DNA of 40,769 bases, taken from NCBI GenBank assembly GCA_947455995.1, contig CANGQA010000015.1:1-40769 (forward strand), written 5' to 3'. The position numbers and the translations under genes were made by a program. This document shows positions 26,679-33,234 of the stretch, in pieces; within the stretch, counting starts at the first letter, position 1; every line of letters starts with the position of its first letter. Source of the stretch: Hyphomicrobiales bacterium (GTDB lineage Bacteria > Pseudomonadota > Alphaproteobacteria > Rhizobiales > Beijerinckiaceae). Below the pieces are notes generated by a model. The model did no database searches, was not told the DNA's origin, and saw nothing but the letters and a program-made list of their open reading frames with translations.

Positions 26679-27230
26679 CTACGAGTTCGGCAACAGAGCC
26701 TGATAGACCGCCTGTTCCTGCGCCTCGGTTTCGATGGTGCCCGGGCGCGCCTGACGAACCACCGCAATGGCCTTTTGCGGAGTGAGGCCAGACGTCACCA
26801 GCAGCTGGGCGGCAAAGGTGCCGGTCCGTCCCAAGCCCGCCGCGCAATGAACGACCACCACGCCATCATTGCGCAAATCACGCAGCAGATCGGGCACTTC
26901 AAGAGCCATACGCTGGCGCGTCACGCTGCCTGCAACCGCCATATCGGCAACGGGCCAGTGATGCCACGTCAGACCATGCGCAATAACGCGTTGGGGCAGA
27001 TCCTCGACACCGTACAGTGCAAATTCGCTTTCCTCGATCAGCGTAACCAGATGCGAAGCCCCAAAAGCCTTGATCGCTTGCAAATCCTCATCGAGATTGC
27101 GCGCCCATAGACGGCTATGGCTATCCCAGCCACAGCGTCCCGGACAATGCACCAAACCCAGTCTGCCTCCCTTCGGAAGAGCTATTGTATCAATCTGCAA
27201 GGCACCATTGACGGATAGATCGTCAGACAT
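26679..27230 (-). CDS. Dual-specificity/CDKN3-like protein phosphatase (CX5R)
   Basis: 183-residue cysteine phosphatase. P-loop HCAAGLGRTG gives nucleophile Cys129 and Arg135; the likely general acid is Asp96 in HHWPVADM. No signal peptide or membrane helix. Family members dephosphorylate phosphotyrosine/serine or small phosphorylated compounds. It lies 31 bases after the lactonase gene on the same strand, so the two are probably cotranscribed, an unusual partner for sugar-acid enzymes. The ribosome site (GGAG about 12 bases upstream) is distant. Whether it acts on protein or on a phosphosugar is unknown. Confidence 0.8.
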   Translation of the reverse strand: MSDDLSVNGALQIDTIALPKGGRLGLVHCPGRCGWDSHSRLWARNLDEDLQAIKAFGASHLVTLIEESEFALYGVEDLPQRVIAHGLTWHHWPVADMAVAGSVTRQRMALEVPDLLRDLRNDGVVVVHCAAGLGRTGTFAAQLLVTSGLTPQKAIAVVRQARPGTIETEAQEQAVYQALLPNS

Positions 27231-27261
27231 ATGAACGCGTCACTCCAATTCGGATCGGGGA

Positions 27262-28149
27262 TCAGGCCAGCGGTTCGCCAAAGCGCGCCACTGGCGCACC
27301 GGGAACATCAACCTCAAACGATACAATCGTGCCCGTATAATCGTGACCACCAACCTGCTTGGCCAAAGAGGTCACATAAAGCGTTTTCATATCGGGTCCG
27401 GCAAAACAGGGCATGGTCGGGGCCGGAAACGGCAGCATGACTTTGCGATCCAGCGTTCCATCTGGGGCAATCCGGTTCAGGCAACCTGCGGTGACACCTG
27501 CAGCCCAATAATACCCCTCGGCATCGCAAGCCGCGCCGTCGGGACGCCCTTCCGCCTCGGGCAACATCCGCAGGATGCGCTGCCGCGAGAGATCACCTGT
27601 ATGAACATCGAAATCAAAAGCCTGCGCAAACGGACCACGGCTATCGGAATGATACATCGTGCGGTGATCGGGTGACCAGGCCAGACCATTCGAGATGATC
27701 AAGCCATCCAGCATCTTGTCGCAGCGTCCCTCTGTATCGATGCGGTACAAAGCAGCCACCGCCTCCTTGGTGGGGCGGTCATCCATCGAGCCGACCCAGA
27801 AGCGGCCGTCAGGCCCCACTTTGCCGTCATTCAAGCGATTGGTCGGACGATCCGGCTCAGGACGCACCAGCAAAGACAGGGCTTGGGTTGCCGGATCAAA
27901 CCAATAAACCCCGTCGCGCAAAGCAACAACCATACGGCCATCTTTGGCCAGACCAAAGCTGCCGATGTCGCTCGGCATCACCCATTCACGCAAGGCCTTG
28001 GTCGCAAGATCCAGCCGATAGAGTTTGGGGGCAAGAATATCCACAAAATACAAGGCGTTTTCTGCTGCCGACCAGCATGGGCCTTCACCGAGCTTCAACG
28101 GTGTGTCGATGACAATTGACAACTCTGGGTGATCGATACGCAACAGCAT
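27262..28149 (-). CDS. SMP-30/gluconolactonase family lactonase
   Basis: About 295 residues, six-bladed beta-propeller of the regucalcin/gluconolactonase family, which opens sugar lactones to acids. Metal-ligand motifs are present: Glu22 (LGEGPCW), TNRLNDGKVGPDGRFWVGS, ISNGLAWSPD and RPDGAACDAEGYYW. The start is uncertain: ATG 28149 matches the family N-terminus, but GGAGG (28151-28155) is only 1 base before it and would better serve TTG 28143. ATG 28176 would add nine residues. In this neighbourhood a sugar-1,5-lactone made by periplasmic oxidation is a reasonable substrate (inference). Confidence 0.85.
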   Translation of the reverse strand: MLLRIDHPELSIVIDTPLKLGEGPCWSAAENALYFVDILAPKLYRLDLATKALREWVMPSDIGSFGLAKDGRMVVALRDGVYWFDPATQALSLLVRPEPDRPTNRLNDGKVGPDGRFWVGSMDDRPTKEAVAALYRIDTEGRCDKMLDGLIISNGLAWSPDHRTMYHSDSRGPFAQAFDFDVHTGDLSRQRILRMLPEAEGRPDGAACDAEGYYWAAGVTAGCLNRIAPDGTLDRKVMLPFPAPTMPCFAGPDMKTLYVTSLAKQVGGHDYTGTIVSFEVDVPGAPVARFGEPLA

Positions 28150-28307
28150 TCCTCCATATTTTCTAGTGTCAATCATGCCAGTCCCGGCTGGCAGACGCAA
28201 GACATCACAGCAAGCATAGCGATACAGCACATCGACAATATAGAAATTGCATGGCTTGGCTCACTGGTTTATCGCTCATACGGTGGCGTCAGAGACAGGT
28301 CATCCGC

Positions 28308-29402
28308 ATGCACTCCAGCAAGATCAGAACCGTCATAGGAACCATCAGTGGCACATCGATGGATGGCATCGATATTGCCCTTTTGCGCACCGATGGGCTA
28401 ACACTGGTAGAAGCAGATGTTGGTCTAACCCTGCCCTATCCGGAACCATTACGGAACAGGTTGCTGGATTTCCTGCATGACCCCAGTCGAGCCATGTCGG
28501 ACCCGTTGACCCTGCTCGAACAGGATGTCACTGATGCTTTCAGCAACGCTATTACTCAATTCATGCAGCATTACCAAATCAATACCAAGGATATCGAACT
28601 GATCGGCCTGCATGGCCAGACAGTCTACCATCGGCCCGAATTGGGCTTTACCCGCCAACTGGGCGACGGGCGGCGCATGGCCGCCCAACTCGGAATCACG
28701 GTTGTCGATCAATTCCGCTTGGCCGATGTGCAGGCAGGCGGCCAGGGCGCACCGCTGGTGCCCGTTTACCATCACGCTCTGGCAAGCCGCCTGCAGCAAC
28801 CGGTGATGATCCTGAATTGGGGAGGGGTCGGCAATGTGACCTATCTCGACGGCGCAACCATTCTGGCTTTTGATACCGGTCCGGCTTCAGCCCTGTGCGA
28901 TGATTGGGTGCGCAGACATTTCGGCCTGGCTTATGACGAGGGTGGACGCTTGAGCCAACTCGGACAGGTTGATCGCACTGTACTGGCCCGCCTCCTCGAC
29001 AATCCCTTTTTTGCCACACGCCCGCCAAAGTCGCTGGACCGCAACGACTTCCACCAGCGCGCCCGCATTGTTGAAAGCCTATCCCCTCATGATGGTTTGG
29101 CGACCCTTGCCGCCTTCACCATCGAGGCCACTTGCCGGGCACTGGATCATGTTCCGACACCGCCCTTGCAATGGTTCGTGGCAGGCGGCGGGCGGCATAA
29201 CCAGCATTTCATGCAAGGGCTGTCGCGACGGTTGGCCGTTGATGTCGCCCCTGTCGAAAGCATCGGCTGGGACGGGGATTTTCTGGAGGCGCAATGTTTT
29301 GGCTATTTGGCGGTCCGCTCCGAATTGGGGCTGCCACTCAGCCTGCCTAGCACCACAGGCGTTAAAGCGCCTATGACTGGCGGGCAGATTTGGCCTGCTT
29401 GA
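28308..29402 (+). CDS. anmK: Anhydro-N-acetylmuramic acid kinase
   Basis: 364 residues, the normal AnmK length. It cleaves the 1,6-anhydro bond of anhydroMurNAc and phosphorylates it to MurNAc-6-phosphate in peptidoglycan recycling. Visible: N-terminal GTISGTSMDGID (canonical SGTSMDGID), LHGQTVYHRP, ILNWGGVGNVTYL, FDTGPASALCDDW, DEGGRLSQLGQVD and C-terminal AGGGRHNQHFM. ATG 28308 matches the family start; an earlier in-frame start at 28251 adds atypical residues. MurQ etherase, which should use the product, is not in the window. Its 3' end overlaps the convergent DCC-family gene by 32 bases. Confidence 0.92.
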   Translation: MHSSKIRTVIGTISGTSMDGIDIALLRTDGLTLVEADVGLTLPYPEPLRNRLLDFLHDPSRAMSDPLTLLEQDVTDAFSNAITQFMQHYQINTKDIELIGLHGQTVYHRPELGFTRQLGDGRRMAAQLGITVVDQFRLADVQAGGQGAPLVPVYHHALASRLQQPVMILNWGGVGNVTYLDGATILAFDTGPASALCDDWVRRHFGLAYDEGGRLSQLGQVDRTVLARLLDNPFFATRPPKSLDRNDFHQRARIVESLSPHDGLATLAAFTIEATCRALDHVPTPPLQWFVAGGGRHNQHFMQGLSRRLAVDVAPVESIGWDGDFLEAQCFGYLAVRSELGLPLSLPSTTGVKAPMTGGQIWPA

Positions 29403-29775
29403 ACATCAAACGCGCAATACGCGACCGCCACGGCAGAAACAGAACATAAAGCCGCTCAAGTATCGGCAAAATCCGCCGATGTCCTGCCCAACCTGCAACC
29501 CATCGCCAGCGGGGCAAAACCTGCCACAAGGCAACGAAAGCTGCGGCCCCAGATCGCAAAGAGCCATCTGGCAGGCGAACATGAAACCGAGCCATTGCCT
29601 GCGCGCGGTCAAGATCAGCGGACAAAGCGACATTGGCATCCGCGACATCAACAAAGGCTATATCTTGGGCTCCCTGACAGGCCTGATAATGTGCAATCTC
29701 GATGCTGCACAAAGGGCAACTCCCATCGAAATAGACAATAGGACAGTTTGGAGGGGGTGGCGATGTTTGATCCAT
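29371..29775 (-). CDS. DCC family (DUF393) putative thiol-disulfide protein
   Basis: 134 residues from ATG 29775. The defining motif YFDGSCPLC (residues 15-23) gives a CxxC pair, Cys20/Cys23. Basic C-terminal segment (RSRIARLMFKQ). No signal peptide, so probably cytoplasmic or peripheral. Biochemical role of DCC proteins is not settled. A start at 29853 is possible but gives a non-family N-terminus. The gene ends inside anmK on the opposite strand. The ribosome site is weak. Confidence 0.78.
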   Translation of the reverse strand: MDQTSPPPPNCPIVYFDGSCPLCSIEIAHYQACQGAQDIAFVDVADANVALSADLDRAQAMARFHVRLPDGSLRSGAAAFVALWQVLPRWRWVAGWAGHRRILPILERLYVLFLPWRSRIARLMFKQAKSARQS

Positions 29776-29834
29776 ATTGTTGATACGAACGCTGATGCGT
29801 TTTGGACCTGTCTGGATCACCCTGACAGGGTGCA

Positions 29835-29863
29835 TAGACCAAAAGCCATTCACAGGTTATAAT
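29835..29863 (+). promoter_or_regulatory. Promoter of the 57-residue protein (and perhaps the kinase)
   Basis: TAGACC (29835-29840), 17-base spacer, consensus TATAAT (29858-29863). Predicted start near 29870, about 43 bases before GTG 29913. It is among the best sigma-70-like matches in the window. Confidence 0.6.
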
Positions 29864-29912
29864 AAGGTTTGTTGTTCTATGTTTTTGCCCTTCGCGGTGG
29901 AGCTTATGTATC

Positions 29913-30086
29913 GTGGACAAGATTAAAAAATTTCTGGCTGAAAAGCCTCAAACCGCACGGGCCGCACAACGGCTGGTGGATCGCACGTTAACCGAGCCAA
30001 AACCCGTTACCGAGGGCATCACACTTGAACGCGTGGCAGACATCATGGCGCGCATGGGGAAAACACTCCCCAAAACAAAGCATTAA
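29913..30086 (+). CDS. Small basic protein, 57 residues, unknown function
   Basis: GTG-initiated reading frame beginning MDKIKKFLAEKPQTARAA and ending TAATAA. GGAG at 29899-29902 is 10 bases before the GTG, and a consensus promoter lies just upstream. Composition is coding-like, Lys/Arg-rich, helical, with RVADIMARMGKTLPKTKH at the C-terminus. No signal peptide or membrane helix, and I recognise no family. It lies 84 bases before the histidine kinase on the same strand and may be cotranscribed with it. Confidence 0.55.
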   Translation: MDKIKKFLAEKPQTARAAQRLVDRTLTEPKPVTEGITLERVADIMARMGKTLPKTKH

Positions 30087-30170
30087 TAATACCATCACCC
30101 CACTGACCATCCAAGATCCTTTTCCTTTTTGTTTCATTTGTTGTTGCGTATTCCCCAATGGGAGCCATTG

Positions 30171-32099
30171 ATGAACCGCCTCAAAAATCCTTTTCTTGCG
30201 TCCAGCCTTGTGATGGCGGGTATCATTCTCTTGATGTTTATATTTTACTTTTCGATGGGTACCAGCGGCCCGCAGCCCATCACCATCAGTGACGGAAAAG
30301 CACAGCAATTCCAGTGCAGCAATCCCAATCATGCGCTGACAGAATGGAGCAAGATCACTCTGCCCCATTGGGAAATTGGTTTGGAAACACCCCTGCGATG
30401 CATGCGGATGGCCACCACGCTGAGTCGGGAGCAATTGAGCGTCGAACATGGCCCTGCCAAATTGATGATCAATGCTCTGAGCAGCCTGGGCAGAGTCTGG
30501 CTCAATGGCGAGAAAATCGACGAAATCATCCATTCCGATTTGCACCAACGGGTCTTATGGTTCAGACCCTATTCCTTAGCCATTCCAACACATCTGGTGC
30601 GTGACACCAATGTGTTGGCCTTTGAATATTTCAATTATCAACCCCTCTTTCAGCTTGGCGAGTTGCACATCGGCAGCGAGCCGATCATTGAAAACATGAT
30701 GCGGCAGTTTCTGTTCATCTCCAAAACCACCGTCAACGGCACGAATTTGTTGTTTGGTACTTTGGGGGCCTTTTTGATCAGTTTCAGTATCTTGTTCAAG
30801 CGAGAGCGGCTGATCGGTCTGGCGGGCATGACCATGTTCAGCTGGGGAATGTTCCTCAACCTGCTGATGATGGTGTCGGTACCTGCCGAATATTATGTGC
30901 TGTGGCAGTCATTGATATTTGCCTTTATTGCTACAGCGATTTTCTCTTTTGTCGATTTCGTCAAAATCATTGCCGAGGTTAAATCAAATCCGATCCGTAC
31001 AAAATTGCGCAATCTCTACGGCATTGCCGGCAGCATCCTCTGCCTCTATTTCGGCAGCGAAAGTGTTTATTATCTCAATATTTACTGGATAGGCGGGGCG
31101 ATCATCTATTTTATTTCCGTCCTGAGCCAGCCTGTCTTGCTTAAAAATCTTTTGCTCAAAAATGAAGGACGCATGCTGATCTTCCAATCCTCGCTGAACT
31201 TGCTTCTGTCATTCCACGATTATCTGGTCGCATCGGGGCAAATCAAATATGCATACAATTTGCTGGGTGACACCCTCCCGCATGCATGGTTTGAAGAAAT
31301 CTATCTGATGGATTTTGCCATGACGGCATTGCTGATCGTGATGGGCGTTATCGTGTTCAAACGCTACCGCACCTCCCAGAATTACCAGATGGCCGAAGCC
31401 ACCCGCATCGCCAAAGCACTGCGACACAGCGAAGAAAGATTGCGCGAGGTGTTGCAAAAACAACATATCATCAACAACATCCGGCTGATTCAGTCCGAAC
31501 GCGAACGTTTGTTGATGGAAATCCATGACGGCGTAGGCTCGCAACTGATTTCTGGCATGTTACTGGCTAAAAAGCAGGATCTAAGTCAGGCTACCGTGCT
31601 TGATATGTTTCAGGTCTGTATTGATGACGTTCGCGTGATCATTGACTGCATATCGCTCGGCAAGCCAGCCAATGCAGCATTGATGATCGGTGCACTGCTC
31701 GAACGTCAACGCCCTCGGTTGAGGGGCCTTGGCATCGAGCTGGAATTCATCCCCAACAAAAAGTTCAATGCGTCCAGTCAGGATATTTCTGATGCCCAAT
31801 GTCTGCATGCCAGCCGCATTGTCCAGGAATGTATCGCCAATGCGATCAAACATGCTGAATGCAGCAAAATCACCGTACATTTACGCCAGTACCGCAAACA
31901 TTTAATCGTCGTGATCCGTGACAATGGCGAAGGGCTTGCTCCCCTTGACCGGATGGAATTGGGACGCGGGCTGAAGAACATGCGCAAGCGTGCCCGCCTT
32001 CTGGCAGGTCAAATTCGTTTTCTCTCGAGCCCTAATGGTTTCAGCGTGATGCTTCGCTTCAGAAACACCGCTACCGATGAATGGAAAGTTGCAGCCTGA
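30171..32099 (+). CDS. Membrane sensor histidine kinase (HisKA_3 type) with jelly-roll sensor and multi-helix region
   Basis: 642 residues from ATG 30171 (GGGAG 6 bases upstream). Layout: N-terminal helix about 10-30; periplasmic beta-rich domain about 35-170 (KLMINALSSLGRVWLNGEKI); about seven membrane helices between 185 and 410; coiled-coil to 445; then the NarL-partner-type kinase core. Phospho-acceptor His452 in RLLMEIHDGVGSQL, N-box Asn557 in QECIANAIKHA, G-boxes RDNGEGLA and GRGLKNMRKRARLL. The plan resembles 7TMR-DISM kinases, which sense carbohydrates or other ligands outside. No response regulator gene is present on either side, so it is an orphan here. Confidence 0.85.
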   Translation: MNRLKNPFLASSLVMAGIILLMFIFYFSMGTSGPQPITISDGKAQQFQCSNPNHALTEWSKITLPHWEIGLETPLRCMRMATTLSREQLSVEHGPAKLMINALSSLGRVWLNGEKIDEIIHSDLHQRVLWFRPYSLAIPTHLVRDTNVLAFEYFNYQPLFQLGELHIGSEPIIENMMRQFLFISKTTVNGTNLLFGTLGAFLISFSILFKRERLIGLAGMTMFSWGMFLNLLMMVSVPAEYYVLWQSLIFAFIATAIFSFVDFVKIIAEVKSNPIRTKLRNLYGIAGSILCLYFGSESVYYLNIYWIGGAIIYFISVLSQPVLLKNLLLKNEGRMLIFQSSLNLLLSFHDYLVASGQIKYAYNLLGDTLPHAWFEEIYLMDFAMTALLIVMGVIVFKRYRTSQNYQMAEATRIAKALRHSEERLREVLQKQHIINNIRLIQSERERLLMEIHDGVGSQLISGMLLAKKQDLSQATVLDMFQVCIDDVRVIIDCISLGKPANAALMIGALLERQRPRLRGLGIELEFIPNKKFNASSQDISDAQCLHASRIVQECIANAIKHAECSKITVHLRQYRKHLIVVIRDNGEGLAPLDRMELGRGLKNMRKRARLLAGQIRFLSSPNGFSVMLRFRNTATDEWKVAA

Positions 32100-32116
32100 C
32101 ACGCATCGTGAATCAA

Positions 32117-32146
32117 GAAGGACGCTTTATGAATAAAGCGTCCTTC
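32117..32146. terminator. Bidirectional terminator-like hairpin
   Basis: A perfect 13-bp stem (32117-32129 with 32134-32146) closes a TGAA tetraloop, between the stop of the kinase (+, 32099) and the stop of a small exported protein (-, 32180). There is no long T-run, but the inner stem is AT-rich and the stem is very stable. It likely serves both genes. Confidence 0.65.
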
Positions 32147-32179
32147 AAGTATTCCAATCGTATGTGAGGATGAGAGAGC

Positions 32180-32467
32180 TTACTTCTTGGCCTTTTTGGC
32201 TGCAGCAGGCGCCATCACAGGAGCAGGAGCTGGGGCCATATAATGATCATAAATCTTGTAAATGCCATAAACGCCAGCAGCGACGCCAACCCCCACACCG
32301 GCGGTGGCCAGAGCGGTCGTCGATGCCATCGTGTTCCAGAAGATGATTGAAGCGGCACCACCGGAAATACCAGCTGCACCCGCTTCGCGGGTATCACGCG
32401 CGGTCTGCGCTTGTGCAGACCCCATTAAAGCCAGACCCAAAACGGCGGCAGTGACGATTTTTTTCAT
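32180..32467 (-). CDS. Small exported protein with a central hydrophobic segment
   Basis: 95 residues. Signal peptide 1-20 (likely AQA|QT). A Gly/Ala-rich hydrophobic stretch runs about 51-70 with a regular glycine pattern (AGVGVGVAAGVYG), followed by KIYDHYM and a Pro/Ala tail ending AKKAKK. GAGGAG lies 7 bases before ATG 32467. A TTGACA (32538-32533) occurs upstream without a good -10. Probably periplasmic or envelope-associated; no family recognised. Confidence 0.75.
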   Translation of the reverse strand: MKKIVTAAVLGLALMGSAQAQTARDTREAGAAGISGGAASIIFWNTMASTTALATAGVGVGVAAGVYGIYKIYDHYMAPAPAPVMAPAAAKKAKK

Positions 32468-32589
32468 GTACAACTCCTCAATCTGATGTCGATCAATCTC
32501 GAATATGCGCATTTTGCCTTTGATCCAACGCTTGTCAACGCCCCACCGCACATTTGCCCTATTCAGCGATTTAAATATGCCCTCAAGTC

Positions 32590-32617
32590 AAAAGGCGCCA
32601 GCTTTGCAGCCAGCGCC
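32590..32617 (-). terminator. Rho-independent terminator of the 32700-33014 gene
   Basis: On the - strand a 9-bp stem (32617-32609 with 32602-32594, two G-U pairs) closes a TGCAAA loop and is followed by TTTT (32593-32590). It is 82 bases past the stop codon. The rest of 32468-32699 shows no gene. Confidence 0.65.
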
Positions 32618-32699
32618 AGTTGGCGGTGTTCAGACAGAGGAGAAAAGCAGGAACAGGAGCGGGGGAAACATCCTGTCCTTGCCCTCAGAAAGAAGGTCC

Positions 32700-33014
32700 T
32701 CAGGACTTGGGTGCCACTGTCGTGCTTGACGATCCAGCTTTGGCCGAGGTCTGGGGTGCATCGATCACTGCCTTTTTCTCGGTCTTTGCAGCATCAGATT
32801 TCAAGGCGTGGGTTTTGGCCAGTGCATGGTCTTTGGATGCCTTATGCTCGGCAGCTTTTCCTTTGCTATCGACAGCTTTGCCAGTGGCTGGCGCGGTGAC
32901 GGCTGCAGGTGTTGCGGTGTTGCCGGGTGCAGGCGTCTGGGCGAATGCGGCGCCAAGGCCAAGAGCACTGATCAGGGTAACGGTCGAAACGAGACGGGTC
33001 AGGGACTTTGTCAT
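32700..33014 (-). CDS. Small exported Ala/Lys/Thr-rich protein
   Basis: 104 residues. Signal peptide 1-25 (AFA|QT). The mature part is low-complexity, rich in Ala, Lys, Thr and Pro (GKAAEHKASKDHALAKTHA), basic and probably disordered. AAGGAGAGAG precedes ATG 33014, and an 18-bp palindrome lies just before that. Basic Ala/Lys-rich exported proteins sometimes help acid or envelope stress (the Asr-like style), but there is no specific match. Confidence 0.72.
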   Translation of the reverse strand: MTKSLTRLVSTVTLISALGLGAAFAQTPAPGNTATPAAVTAPATGKAVDSKGKAAEHKASKDHALAKTHALKSDAAKTEKKAVIDAPQTSAKAGSSSTTVAPKS

Positions 33015-33033
33015 GGTACTCTCTCCTTATCAT

Positions 33034-33051
33034 GCCCTGAATATTCAGGGC
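33034..33051. promoter_or_regulatory. 18-bp perfect palindrome in the 5' leader of the Ala/Lys-rich protein gene
   Basis: GCCCTGAATATTCAGGGC is exactly self-complementary and ends 20 bases before the ATG at 33014, next to the ribosome site. A second short inverted repeat, CGGGG/CCCCG (33070-33074, 33084-33088), lies further upstream. It could be an operator or an RNA structure controlling translation. The remaining leader to 33180 shows no clear promoter. Confidence 0.5.
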
Positions 33052-33191
33052 CGGTTGCCCGATCAGCTCCGGGGTTTTCTGTTCCCCGTCTGACCGTTAA
33101 AAGGAGATTAGCCGCCCCAGCCTGAACGCCGCCTGAGCTCTCGCTTCATAATTCGTTCATGTGCATTTTTTTGTTATTTTTTGATCCAAAT

Positions 33192-33212
33192 AAAAAAGGG
33201 GCCGAAGCCCCC
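33192..33212 (-). terminator. Rho-independent terminator of the permease gene
   Basis: On the - strand: GGGGC stem, TTCG tetraloop, GCCCC, then six T (33197-33192). It lies 24 bases after the permease stop. Textbook form with a stabilising UUCG loop. Confidence 0.9.
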
Positions 33213-33234
33213 TCTTCACTCCCCCCAATCAGTC

